Shown: positions 15,436-22,958 of the stretch, in pieces
How the letters are laid out: each line of letters starts with the position of its first letter
Position numbering within the stretch: position 1 is the stretch's first letter
Source of the DNA: Clostridia bacterium
Lineage (GTDB): Bacteria; Bacillota; Clostridia; Christensenellales; UBA1242
Direction of reading: 5' to 3'
Assembly (NCBI GenBank): GCA_017408305.1
Contig: JAFQUU010000032.1
Span: forward strand, 1 to 40,015
DNA length: 40,015 nucleotides
Made by a program: the position numbers and the translations under genes
Notes under the pieces: generated by a model
Seen by the model: only the letters and a program-made list of their open reading frames with translations
The model's database searches: none
Told to the model about the DNA's origin: nothing

Positions 15436-15615
15436 CTACCAGTCATTTCTGCGAGATTTGGCATCTTTAGCAATACCCTTGCCTTTTGCCATTCTTTCGT
15501 TTTCGTTAAACCAATCGTAGTCGTCCCTTAAAGGTGTGTTTCCCATAGTATATATTTTTTTTGTTTTGAAATCCAAACTGCCCGTAGGTCTTGTTCCAAT
15601 TTTGCAACCCGGCAT
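15436..15615 (-). CDS. MKIGR family protein, copy 4 (59 residues, short form)
   Basis: Reads MPGCKIGTRPTGSLDFKTKK, then IYTMGNTPLRDDYDWFNENE, then the same end as copy 3. The N-terminal MPGC recalls the MPGGSGG of copy 1. AAGGAGG lies before ATG 15615, and a good promoter stands at 15636-15664, so it is expected to be expressed strongly. The conserved Asp/Tyr/Trp cluster (RDDYDW) and the basic C-terminus are the clearest family marks. Function unknown; small size and charge would fit a nucleic acid or protein binder. Confidence 0.8.
   Translation of the reverse strand: MPGCKIGTRPTGSLDFKTKKIYTMGNTPLRDDYDWFNENERMAKGKGIAKDAKSRRNDW
15438..15540. repeat. Direct repeat, 103 bases, unit B
   Basis: Partner of 15229-15331; covers the 3' coding part of MKIGR copy 4. 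Confidence 0.9.
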
Positions 15616-15635
15616 ATTCCTTCCTCCTTATATCA

Positions 15636-15664
15636 ATTATACTCATGATAATTTATATAGTCAA
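15636..15664 (-). promoter_or_regulatory. Promoter of MKIGR copies 4 and 3
   Basis: Minus-strand TTGACT (15664-15659), 17-bp spacer, TATAAT (15641-15636). Confidence 0.85.
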
Positions 15665-15691
15665 TCGAAATCTCAAAAAACACTGGTTTTA

Positions 15692-15720
15692 TTGACTTTG
15701 GGACTTTTATTTGTTATTCA
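15692..15720 (+). promoter_or_regulatory. Promoter of the DUF4279-like gene
   Basis: TTGACT at 15692-15697, 17-bp spacer, TATTCA at 15715-15720. Confidence 0.7.
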
Positions 15721-15745
15721 TTTAATAATGAAGGAGCAGAAGGTT

Positions 15746-16123
15746 ATGTTTACTTTTTTGGTTGATTTAACATTAAGGTTTCCTGAAGATGTAAACCTTG
15801 ATGAGATTGAAAGAATTTTGGGCATGAAAGCAACAAGTAAGAAAACAAAAAAAGAATCAAAAAGCAAAAACAAATTTGCACGCATAAGTTTTTACACATC
15901 ACGCAAAAGAAGCACTAATCCCTCACAAGTGCTTGAAGACTTTTTGCTTAAAATTCACGAGAATATAAAAAAAGTTCCAGAAATCCTAAAAAAATATAAT
16001 GGAAGGGCATATCTTTGCCTAATCATGAATTTCTCTGAGTATGTGCCTACAGTTTTTCTATCTCAAACAGTTATTGATATTCTTTCAGAGTGCAAAATAG
16101 AATTTGACCTGGACTTTATGTAA
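15746..16123 (+). CDS. DUF4279-like protein (125 residues)
   Basis: The layout fits DUF4279: a first strand (TFLVDLTLRF) leading to DLDEIERILGMK-type 'start of helix' residues (NLDEIERILGMKAT), a basic loop, ARISFYTS, a long helix with EDFLLKIHENI, then AYLCLIMNF and the closing strand pair ending EIDLDFM-like (KIEFDLDFM). DUF4279 proteins have no settled biochemical role; many stand near toxin or secreted-effector genes and act as immunity-like proteins. No toxin is obvious next to it here. ATG 15746 follows AAGGAG and GAAGG; ATG 15728 is an alternative start six codons upstream. It ends at a strong bidirectional hairpin. Confidence 0.65.
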   Translation: MFTFLVDLTLRFPEDVNLDEIERILGMKATSKKTKKESKSKNKFARISFYTSRKRSTNPSQVLEDFLLKIHENIKKVPEILKKYNGRAYLCLIMNFSEYVPTVFLSQTVIDILSECKIEFDLDFM

Positions 16124-16145
16124 AAGCCAATAACTGTTTAACGCA

Positions 16146-16180
16146 AAAATCGCTATTCCACTATGGGAATAGCGATTTTA
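16146..16180. terminator. Palindromic terminator, copy 4 of the hairpin family (CGCTATTCC type)
   Basis: 14-bp stem AAAATCGCTATTCC/GGAATAGCGATTTT, loop ACTATG, with flanking A and T runs. It lies between the convergent 15746 and 16181 genes and is nearly identical to the hairpin at 17392. Confidence 0.85.
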
Positions 16181-17326
16181 TTATTTTTCTTGTTCAAAAT
16201 TTTGCCTTTGGTTGTCAGTTAATGATTTCCGCAAAACAGACTTCTTAAGTTGTTTAAGTTTAGTAAATTTAAACATATTAGATTGTTTTTCTTGTTTTTC
16301 CTCAAAGTCTTTAATTTTTTTATCAAGTTCGGGAATTGAGTGGTTGCAAAGTGCCAACAATTTTTGAAGTTTTTTGTTTTGTATGTAACATTCTTGTTCC
16401 CAATGATTTTTCAATATACATTTTGGAAATTTTTTAGGGTTATATTTTTCTTCATGAACATTGTAATGATATACTTTAACATTTTCTATAATTTGCTGAG
16501 GGATAGGGCATCCTAATTCAATAAGCTCAGCAATTGTGGAGCTTGCAAGCAAATAACAATATTCGTAATGGAAAGCATATGAATCTTTTAATTTTTGTTT
16601 ATTGCAAAAATAAGAATACAGTGTAATCTCATTGTCAAGATACCTTGGATAAGGAAGTCCATTCCTTGTAAACCAACTGATTGTGTCTAAATTAATTCCT
16701 ATAATCTTCAACGCCTTTTCTTCAAATGTATGTATTACTGGCATCTTGATTCCTACGGTTTTCGCCAGCATAACTTCTTCGGTTGTATAATAAGAATTTT
16801 CTTTTGCCTTTACCTTTCTTTGTTTGTTTCTTGCTAAAAGAAATTTTGTTATGTCTTTAGAAATTAGTTCTGCATCTTTTTTCCAACCATATTTCCTATA
16901 AGACCTTAAAATACTTACGTTGTGATAATATCGACATTCACAGTAATTTTCTCTAATGCTTTTTTCTTGTTCGGTTTGTTTAACTTTAGGTCCATATGCA
17001 TTTCTAAAAAGTTGCAATTGTTGATATGGCGAAAATTGTTCTTTAACAAAAGCTGGAATGCTGTTTATACTTTCCACAAAACCACTTTTTGCTGGTTCTC
17101 CGTATAAAGTTATGATTTGTTGATAATGCCTCATTCCAGAATCTTCATCATAAAAACTTACTGTTACGCCACCGTATTGGTCCTTATAATAAACAGTATC
17201 CAACTTATCAAATGGCTGAAAGCCTCTTCTTACGATTTTATCGCCTGTTGCAAGTTCTAGATAGTAAATGGTGGTATCATCTTTTTCGTTTGGGTCTTTT
17301 TCCCTGATTTCTTCAAAGTAATGCAT
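16181..17326 (-). CDS. Hypothetical protein, 381 residues
   Basis: Not recognised. It is a soluble, Lys/Tyr-rich protein without signal or membrane helix. The N-terminus looks like a beta-rich domain (TTIYYLELATGDKIVRRGF, then GGVTVSFYDEDSG). The middle is helical with many Tyr and Cys (RENYCECRYYHN, FHYEYCYLL), and the C-terminus is a basic coiled-coil-like tail from about residue 330. GGAGA precedes ATG 17326, and a very good promoter stands above. Its amino-acid use (Lys, Tyr, Asn) is more AT-driven than that of the core genes, like the two paralogues upstream, so it probably has the same origin. Confidence 0.75.
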   Translation of the reverse strand: MHYFEEIREKDPNEKDDTTIYYLELATGDKIVRRGFQPFDKLDTVYYKDQYGGVTVSFYDEDSGMRHYQQIITLYGEPAKSGFVESINSIPAFVKEQFSPYQQLQLFRNAYGPKVKQTEQEKSIRENYCECRYYHNVSILRSYRKYGWKKDAELISKDITKFLLARNKQRKVKAKENSYYTTEEVMLAKTVGIKMPVIHTFEEKALKIIGINLDTISWFTRNGLPYPRYLDNEITLYSYFCNKQKLKDSYAFHYEYCYLLASSTIAELIELGCPIPQQIIENVKVYHYNVHEEKYNPKKFPKCILKNHWEQECYIQNKKLQKLLALCNHSIPELDKKIKDFEEKQEKQSNMFKFTKLKQLKKSVLRKSLTDNQRQNFEQEK

Positions 17327-17353
17327 TTTTTATTCTCCGTAAATTGTGATAAA

Positions 17354-17382
17354 AGTATAAATCAAATTTAAAAATTTGTCAA
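17354..17382 (-). promoter_or_regulatory. Promoter of the 381-residue protein gene
   Basis: Minus-strand TTGACA (17382-17377), 17-bp spacer, TATACT (17359-17354). Confidence 0.85.
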
Positions 17383-17389
17383 TAGTAAC

Positions 17390-17537
17390 GCAAAAATCGC
17401 TATTCCACTATGGGAATAGCGATATGATGCTATTGTAGGGTCGTGATGGCTGAAACCACTTAACTAGTGGGTGCCTTCTCCTTATCAAAGGAGGGTTGTT
17501 CCACAAGGCTTTGATAGCCTTGGGATGTGCCCTACAG
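17390..17537 (-). ncRNA. Structured RNA candidate with its own terminator
   Basis: On the minus strand TGTAGGG (near 17536) pairs with CCCTACA (near 17435), closing a ~100-base junction. Inside are three hairpins: CAAGGC/GCCTTG, CTCCTT/AAGGAG and CCACT/AGTGG. About ten bases after the closing stem comes a perfect terminator hairpin (ATCGCTATTCC/GGAATAGCGAT plus five T, 17422-17392). A TATATA-like -10 precedes the 5' end, though the -35 is weak. No ORF covers it. The class is unknown; a short 6S-like RNA is one idea, but it is much shorter than known 6S RNAs. The strand choice rests on the terminator, since the hairpins would form on both strands. Confidence 0.5.
17392..17423 (-). terminator. 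Palindromic terminator, copy 5 of the hairpin family
   Basis: Shares an uninterrupted run of over 30 bases with the 16146 hairpin. The five T on the minus strand make it a terminator for the RNA candidate upstream. Confidence 0.75.
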
Positions 17538-17589
17538 TTATATATTGTGCAGGAATTTTTGTTTTATGCAAACTTTTTAAAAAAATTTT

Positions 17590-18540
17590 TTATCTTTCCC
17601 TTTTGCCATTTTTTACATCTTCGATTATTTCATCTAAAGATTGAAATTCTCTGCGAATTCTGTCTTTCGCTAATTTAAATTTAAGTTTTAATTTTGAGTA
17701 TTTAAGGTTTGATTTTCTTTGGAACTTTTTTATAGTTTCAAGGTTTGAACAACTGATAATTTGGTTTGTTAGGTCTTTGTATTTGAAAAACAATTCTTTT
17801 TGTGCTCTGGTTGGCATATAATACAGTTTTTGATTTTTAGTACAATCACGTCGTGGTTGGCCAGGGTCTTTTTGGAAGCCAAGTTCTGTTATAGCCTTAT
17901 TAATTGAGTTGGTTTGAAGGCCCATAAGTTTTAGGTCAATTGCCATTTTGCAAAGAATTTTTGCATCAAAATGATACATCCCTTCAAGAGGAGTGTATTC
18001 GTAAGATGGTTTTATTAGTTCTTGGGCACCTATAATGGTTTTTGAGTTTACATAGTAAGGTTCAAAAGGCAAAACCTTGTGAGTTGTTCTTGCAAAAAGG
18101 GTTTGGGTGTACTTTTCTGTAAATAATTGCAAATCTTGTTTTGTAAAAATGTTTTTCTCAGTTTCGCAATTTTTTGTCATAAATTTCCATGCTAAAAGTA
18201 AAGTGTCTTCGTGAGGTTTAACAAATGAAGACTGAAGATAAAGTGAACTTGTTGAAATATAACAAAGTGTTGTTTCATCGCAAAATTTTTGCATATACAA
18301 ATCCAAAAAGTGTGAAAACAAATTATTTTGTTTTGAGTTTTCCATGAGTGGAATAATCTGCTTTGGGTTATAAGAATCTATATAATCACTTTTATCAATA
18401 TTTTTTATATTGGTTTCTGGTGGCAGGTTTTGAATTTTTTGAAGTTTCTTGTAAAGTTGCTTGGCTGAAATAAGCCCGTCATGATAATCTTCAAGGCCTT
18501 GTTCAAAATCTTCATATAATTCACGAGGTATTTTTTGCAT
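17590..18540 (-). CDS. Hypothetical protein, paralogue pair member 1 (316 residues)
   Basis: Not recognised, but clearly paralogous to the next gene upstream. Shared blocks include FTK-x-DLQ-x-F...LFARTTH, EPY-x-V-x-S-x-TI-x-G, GMY-x-x-D-x-x-ILxxMA, the QKDPGQP/QVDPGEP block, and the LYYMPTRAQKELFFKYKDLT/LQYMPTYQQKELFLKYRELT block. This copy has an extra N-terminal ~90 residues (helical, with a PPETN linker) and a very basic C-terminal tail. No membrane helix or known enzyme motif. AAGGAGA precedes ATG 18540; the upstream in-frame ATG 18567 lies within the promoter region and has no site. The basic tails suggest nucleic acid binding, which is only inferred. Confidence 0.78.
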   Translation of the reverse strand: MQKIPRELYEDFEQGLEDYHDGLISAKQLYKKLQKIQNLPPETNIKNIDKSDYIDSYNPKQIIPLMENSKQNNLFSHFLDLYMQKFCDETTLCYISTSSLYLQSSFVKPHEDTLLLAWKFMTKNCETEKNIFTKQDLQLFTEKYTQTLFARTTHKVLPFEPYYVNSKTIIGAQELIKPSYEYTPLEGMYHFDAKILCKMAIDLKLMGLQTNSINKAITELGFQKDPGQPRRDCTKNQKLYYMPTRAQKELFFKYKDLTNQIISCSNLETIKKFQRKSNLKYSKLKLKFKLAKDRIRREFQSLDEIIEDVKNGKRER

Positions 18541-18557
18541 TTGTTTCTCCTTAGGCT

Positions 18558-18586
18558 CAAATAACATATGCTTCGGTTTTTGTCAA
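18558..18586 (-). promoter_or_regulatory. Promoter of the 17590-18540 gene
   Basis: Minus-strand TTGACA (18586-18581), 17-bp spacer, TATTTG (18563-18558). Confidence 0.7.
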
Positions 18587-18610
18587 GCAAATAAACTTTT
18601 TTAAAAATTT

Positions 18611-19402
18611 TTAAAGATTTTTTTCTTGTTCTTTTTCAAGAAATTTTTGCTTGTATCTTTCCATATATTCTTTTTCTTTTTTCCTTCTTTGATAAGCCTT
18701 TTCTATTCCTTCGGCTAAGGTTGGAAATGGGCAATACTTTTGTGCAAAACGCTGTAGTTTATGTTTGCGTCTTGTTAATTTTGCGTGTTCTTTTTTTCTC
18801 AACATACTAACTGTTTCTGGCGTAGGGAAAGCGATAATGTGCTTGGTAAGTTCACGGTATTTAAGAAACAATTCTTTTTGCTGATAGGTTGGCATGTATT
18901 GAAGTTTTTGAGGTCTTGTAAAATCAAATTTTGGCTCGCCTGGGTCAACTTGAAAACAAAGGTTATTAATTGCTTTTTCTATGCTTTGTAGTTTTAAACC
19001 ATGATTTGCTAGTTCAGAGGCCATATAAAACAAAATTCTTACATCATGATAATACATACCACTAAGGGCTTCGTAAAACCAAAAGGGTTGAACCAGTTCT
19101 TTTCCGCCTACAATTGTGTCAGATTTAACCCAATAAGGTTCTTCCGTATATAAAGGATGAGTTGTCCTTGCAAAAAGTGTTTCAACATATTTATCTACAA
19201 AATATTGCAGGTCTCTTTTAGTAAAATAGTTTCCATTTTTTTCACAATTAAATGCCCAGAAACGCCACTTAGAAAGCAGGGCTTCTTCATAAGGTGCAAC
19301 AAAAGACCTTCTAACTTTCAAGCCACCATTATCGTGCTTTGTTGTGGTATCGTGGCAAAATTCTTCTAAATATTTGTCAAGTTCAGAGTGTGTTTCTTTC
19401 AT
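18611..19402 (-). CDS. Hypothetical protein, paralogue pair member 2 (263 residues)
   Basis: Paralogue of the 17590-18540 product; see the shared blocks there. The pair keeps LFARTTH and the DPG-x-P motif followed by a Tyr-Met-Pro-Thr segment. The C-terminus is a long Lys/Arg/Glu helix (from about residue 195), as in copy 1. The frame is open to 19456, but that start is the -35 box of a good promoter, so the start must be downstream. ATG 19402 is taken; GTG 19405, nine bases after AAAGGA, is an equally good choice. Function unknown. Confidence 0.75.
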   Translation of the reverse strand: MKETHSELDKYLEEFCHDTTTKHDNGGLKVRRSFVAPYEEALLSKWRFWAFNCEKNGNYFTKRDLQYFVDKYVETLFARTTHPLYTEEPYWVKSDTIVGGKELVQPFWFYEALSGMYYHDVRILFYMASELANHGLKLQSIEKAINNLCFQVDPGEPKFDFTRPQKLQYMPTYQQKELFLKYRELTKHIIAFPTPETVSMLRKKEHAKLTRRKHKLQRFAQKYCPFPTLAEGIEKAYQRRKKEKEYMERYKQKFLEKEQEKNL

Positions 19403-19427
19403 CACTGTCAAATGTCCTTTAACATTT

Positions 19428-19456
19428 TGTATATCAAGAATATATTTTTTTGTCAA
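19428..19456 (-). promoter_or_regulatory. Promoter of the 18611-19402 gene
   Basis: Minus-strand TTGACA (19456-19451), 17-bp spacer, TATACA (19433-19428). Confidence 0.8.
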
Positions 19457-19494
19457 TCAAATAAAAAACTTTCAAAAAAATTTTAAAAAAGGTG

Positions 19495-19523
19495 TTTGCA
19501 AATACAAAGTTTTGTGCTATAAT
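19495..19523 (+). promoter_or_regulatory. typA promoter
   Basis: TTTGCA at 19495-19500, 17-bp spacer, TATAAT at 19518-19523. The ~60-base leader can form an AAAGGG/CCCTTT hairpin (about 19540-19561). Confidence 0.8.
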
Positions 19524-19589
19524 AGCAAAGTTTTTTAAAAAAGGGGTAACTTTAAGCCCTTTGACTATGTACGATAGGAGAAGTTTTTT

Positions 19590-21416
19590 ATGCAAAACGA
19601 AAAAATAAGAAATATCGCTATTATCGCTCACGTTGACCATGGCAAAACCAGCCTTGTAAACGAACTTTTAAAGCAAGGTGGAATATTTAGGGCAAACCAA
19701 GAGGTTGGCGATAGGGTGATGGATAGTAATGATTTGGAAAGAGAAAGAGGCATTACAATCCTCAGCAAAAACGCATCATTTTTTTATAAGGACATAAAAA
19801 TCAATGTTGTTGACACCCCTGGGCATGCTGACTTTGGTGGCGAAGTTGAAAGGGTGCTTAAGATGGTTGATGGGGTGCTACTCGTGGTTGATGCCTATGA
19901 AGGCCCAATGCCACAAACACGCTTTGTGCTTGAAAAAGCACTTGAACTTAACCACAAAATCATTATTGTAATCAACAAGATTGACAGAAAAGATGCACGC
20001 ATTCGTGAAGTTTGCGATGAGGTTTTAAATCTGCTTCTAGACCTTGATGCCAACGAAGAACAACTTTACAGCCCAATTGTTTACGCATCTGCAAGGTTTG
20101 GTACAGCAACGCTTAATCCTGATGTTGTTGCTGAAAGTATGGAGCCACTTTTTGAAACAATCGTAAACCACATACCAGCCCCAACCGGTGATGAAGATGC
20201 ACCATTTTGTATGCTTGTAAGTGCGACAGAGCAGAATGACTTTTTGGGCAAACTTGCTGTTGGCAAAATCACACAAGGCAAACTCCACACAGGTGATAAC
20301 CTTGCCGTTACAAACTATTTTGATGAAAGCAAAAACGGCAGTTTTAAGGTGCAAAATATGTTTGAGTTTGCTGGCATGAAAAAAGAGCAAACTGAGGAAG
20401 CCAACGTTGGCGACATTGTTTGTATTGCAGGTGCTGATGATATCACAGTTGGCGATACTCTTAGCGATAAAACAGCAATTCAAACCCTTCCGTTTGTGAA
20501 AATCAGCGAACCAAGCGTTGAAATGACATTTATGGTAAACAACAGTCCGTTTGCCGGCAAAGAAGGCAAGTTCTGCACAAGTAGGCACTTAAGAGACAGG
20601 CTTTATAAGGAAGCAGTGAAAGACCTTTCGCTTAAAGTGTTTGACACAGAAAGCGCAGACAGCTTTAGGGTGCTTGGCAGGGGAGAAATGCACCTTTCAA
20701 TCCTTATGGAGAACCTCCGTCGTGAAGGTTATGAGTTTCAAGTTAGTATGCCAAAAGTGCTTTTTAAAGAAGAAAATGGCGTAAAGATGGAACCTGTTGA
20801 AAGGCTTGTTGTTGATGTGCCAAGCGATAAGGTTGGAAATGTAATTAGCGCTCTTGGCACAAGAAAAGCAGATATGCAAGATATGAGTGTTAAGGGAAAC
20901 CGTACAAAACTTGAGTTTTTGATTCCTGCACGTGGGCTTTTTGGCTACAAAAACCAATTTTTGACAGACACCAATGGCGAAGGCATTATGAGCAGTGTTT
21001 TTGCAGAGTATCAAGAATATAAAGGCGAAATCAATAAACGTAACTTTGGTGCGCTTATTGCTTACGAACAAGGTGATGCGGTGCAATATGGCCTTTTCTA
21101 TGCACAAGAGCATGGCAGACTTTTCATTACACCAGGCGAAAAAGTGTATGGAGGCCTTGTGGTTGGCATAACACCAAAATCAAACGATATTGTTGTTAAT
21201 GTTTGCAAAACAAAGCACCTTTCAAATACAAGAAGCTCTTCAAGTGATGATGCACTTAGGCTTGAACCTGTTCAAAAACCATCGCTTGAACAGTATATTG
21301 ACCTTCTTGATGAAGATGAATATCTCGAAATCACTCCAAAAACAATTCGTATGCGTAAAATCATTCTTGACCATACTATTCGTGGTCGCCAAGACTTTAA
21401 AAAGAAGAATAATTAA
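19590..21416 (+). CDS. typA: Translational GTPase TypA/BipA
   Basis: Ribosome-binding GTPase that helps large-subunit assembly and stress or cold growth. The 608-residue protein has G1 [10 protein letters not shown], switch [28 protein letters not shown], and the BipA-type domains with [20 protein letters not shown] and the C-terminal [11 protein letters not shown] region. AGGAGA precedes ATG 19590. It is a single-gene unit with its own promoter and terminator. It marks the return to core genes after the accessory block. Confidence 0.97.
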   Translation: MQNEKIRNIAIIAHVDHGKTSLVNELLKQGGIFRANQEVGDRVMDSNDLERERGITILSKNASFFYKDIKINVVDTPGHADFGGEVERVLKMVDGVLLVVDAYEGPMPQTRFVLEKALELNHKIIIVINKIDRKDARIREVCDEVLNLLLDLDANEEQLYSPIVYASARFGTATLNPDVVAESMEPLFETIVNHIPAPTGDEDAPFCMLVSATEQNDFLGKLAVGKITQGKLHTGDNLAVTNYFDESKNGSFKVQNMFEFAGMKKEQTEEANVGDIVCIAGADDITVGDTLSDKTAIQTLPFVKISEPSVEMTFMVNNSPFAGKEGKFCTSRHLRDRLYKEAVKDLSLKVFDTESADSFRVLGRGEMHLSILMENLRREGYEFQVSMPKVLFKEENGVKMEPVERLVVDVPSDKVGNVISALGTRKADMQDMSVKGNRTKLEFLIPARGLFGYKNQFLTDTNGEGIMSSVFAEYQEYKGEINKRNFGALIAYEQGDAVQYGLFYAQEHGRLFITPGEKVYGGLVVGITPKSNDIVVNVCKTKHLSNTRSSSSDDALRLEPVQKPSLEQYIDLLDEDEYLEITPKTIRMRKIILDHTIRGRQDFKKKNN

Positions 21417-21440
21417 GAAAATTTATATGATTTTTCAAAA

Positions 21441-21466
21441 AAGCCTTGCCAAAAGGCTTTTTTTAT
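21441..21466 (+). terminator. typA terminator
   Basis: AAGCCTT/AAGGCTT (21441-21447 with 21453-21459) plus a T run. The loop bases TTGCCA can act as the -35 box of the nusA promoter. Confidence 0.85.
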
Positions 21467-21474
21467 GTTAGTAT
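21446..21474 (+). promoter_or_regulatory. Possible nusA operon promoter, nested in typA terminator
   Basis: TTGCCA at 21446-21451, 17-bp spacer, TAGTAT at 21469-21474. The -10 is weak; TATAAA at 21472 is an alternative with longer spacing. Confidence 0.5.
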
Positions 21475-21489
21475 AAAGACACTTGTAAG

Positions 21490-21546
21490 TTTAGGAGTGG
21501 ACCACAAAGGTCCACTCTTATTCTTAAATAAGCAAAAGGGGTAAAT
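21490..21546 (+). promoter_or_regulatory. Hairpin leader of the nusA operon
   Basis: Perfect 9-bp stem GAGTGGACC/GGTCCACTC (21495-21503 with 21509-21517), loop ACAAA, then a second CTTATT/AATAAG hairpin. There is no T run after the first stem, so it is not a standard terminator. It may be an mRNA-stability or protein-binding element. Confidence 0.55.
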
Positions 21547-22680
21547 ATGATTAACAAGGATTTCTTTCAGGCACTTGATGAACTTGAAAGTGAGAAAAAG
21601 ATTAATAAAGAACAATTTATTGAAACACTAGAGGCAGCACTTACATCTGCATATAAAAGAATGTATGGCGAAGCCAAAAGTGCACTTGTAAAACTTAATC
21701 CAGAAAAAAACACCATCAAAATATACAGTTACAAAACCGTTGTTGAAGAGGTTGAAGATTTTGACAAACAAATTTCTTTAGAAGATGCAAAAAAAATCAA
21801 ATCGTCATACAAACTTGGCGATACAATTCTTCAAGAAGAAAGCACAAAGGCATTTGGCAGAATTGCTGCACAAACTGCAGGTCAGGTTGTTATGCAACGC
21901 CTTAAGGAACTTGAACGCCAAATTGCAACTAGCGAAATGAGTGAAAAAGAAGACGAACTGTTAACTGCCGTTATTAAGCGTATAGAGCAAGGCATTGTGT
22001 ATGTGCAAATTGCAGGTTCTCACACAGAAGGCGTTATGCTTGAAAAAGACCAACTTCCAAACGATAAATATGCTGTTGGGGACAGAATTAAAGTTTATGT
22101 AAAGAAAATTAAAGATGGGTATTCTGGTCCACAAATTCAGGTTTCAAGAAGCAATGCAAATTTTGTGAAAAAACTTTTTGAACTTGAAGTTCCTGAAGTG
22201 CAAAATGGTGAAGTAATCATTAAAAATGTTGCTAGGGACCCTGGCAATCGTTCAAAAGTTGCTGTTTATGCAGAAAAAGCAAATGTTGATGCTTTGGGTG
22301 CATGCGTAGGCCTTAGGGGACAAAGAATCAACTCTATTAGTGCAGAACTTAATGATGAAAAGATTGACCTTGTTGAATACACCGATGACATTTTGGAATA
22401 TATTGCTGCAGCACTTAGCCCTGCAAGCGTGCTTAGCGTTGAAACCAACGAAAGTTTAAGGGCCTCAAGGGTGGTTGTGCCAGACAATCAACTTTCACTT
22501 GCAATTGGCAGAGGTGGTCAAAATGTGCGTCTTGCATCAAGGCTTACTGGATGGAAGATTGACATAAAACCTGAAAGCGAGGCAATGAAATCACTTTCTA
22601 AAGAAGCAGAGGACAGATTGGAAGAACTTGCAAAACAAAACGAAATTACTGATTTTTCTGACTTTGAGGATATAGAATAA
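21547..22680 (+). CDS. nusA: Transcription elongation/termination factor NusA
   Basis: Binds RNA polymerase and affects pausing, termination and antitermination. The 377-residue form has the N-terminal polymerase-binding domain, an S1 domain (about 135-200) and two KH domains, with AIGRGGQNVRLASRLTGWKI in the second. The E. coli-type acidic repeats are absent, as usual in Bacillota. AAAGGGG precedes ATG 21547. It leads the operon nusA-ylxR-infB-rbfA-truB-nfo. rimP, which normally stands directly before it, is absent here. Confidence 0.97.
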   Translation: MINKDFFQALDELESEKKINKEQFIETLEAALTSAYKRMYGEAKSALVKLNPEKNTIKIYSYKTVVEEVEDFDKQISLEDAKKIKSSYKLGDTILQEESTKAFGRIAAQTAGQVVMQRLKELERQIATSEMSEKEDELLTAVIKRIEQGIVYVQIAGSHTEGVMLEKDQLPNDKYAVGDRIKVYVKKIKDGYSGPQIQVSRSNANFVKKLFELEVPEVQNGEVIIKNVARDPGNRSKVAVYAEKANVDALGACVGLRGQRINSISAELNDEKIDLVEYTDDILEYIAAALSPASVLSVETNESLRASRVVVPDNQLSLAIGRGGQNVRLASRLTGWKIDIKPESEAMKSLSKEAEDRLEELAKQNEITDFSDFEDIE

Positions 22681-22700
22681 TAGGGTAATAAAGGTGGCTA

Positions 22701-22955
22701 ATGGAGAAAAAAATACCAATCAGGATGTGTAGCGTATGCAGAAATCATTTTGAAAAACCATATCTAATCCGTATTGTAAAAAACAAAAGTGGACAAATTT
22801 TTGTTGATAAAACTTTTAAGGCTGAGGGTAGGGGGGCGTATGTATGCAAAAGTGATGCCTGCCTTCAAAAACTTGAAAAAACAAAAGCACTAAACAGGGC
22901 ATTTAAATGTGATGTTCCAACTCATATTTACAGCGAAATAAAAGGAGAATTTTAA
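22701..22955 (+). CDS. ylxR: YlxR-like RNA-binding protein (DUF448)
   Basis: An 84-residue protein with RMCSVCRNHFEKPYLIRIVK and GRGAYVCKSDAC, the hallmark YlxR stretches. It sits in the standard place between nusA and infB. YlxR proteins are thought to bind RNA, and in some species to affect RNase P or gene expression. AAGGTGG precedes ATG 22701. The ylxQ (L7Ae-like) gene that normally follows is absent; infB starts three bases after the stop. Confidence 0.93.
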   Translation: MEKKIPIRMCSVCRNHFEKPYLIRIVKNKSGQIFVDKTFKAEGRGAYVCKSDACLQKLEKTKALNRAFKCDVPTHIYSEIKGEF

Positions 22956-22958
22956 TAC

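Noticed and set aside
14374..17423. CRISPR array formed by the repeated palindromes
   Set aside because: Copies are irregularly spaced with genes between them, differ in sequence and sit at gene ends with T runs.
17425..17540. Known 6S, SRP, tmRNA, riboswitch or hammerhead RNA
   Set aside because: Too short for 6S, no SRP GGAA-loop signature, no tRNA-like part, no CUGANGA/GAAA core, and no riboswitch consensus I can name. Kept as an unassigned candidate.
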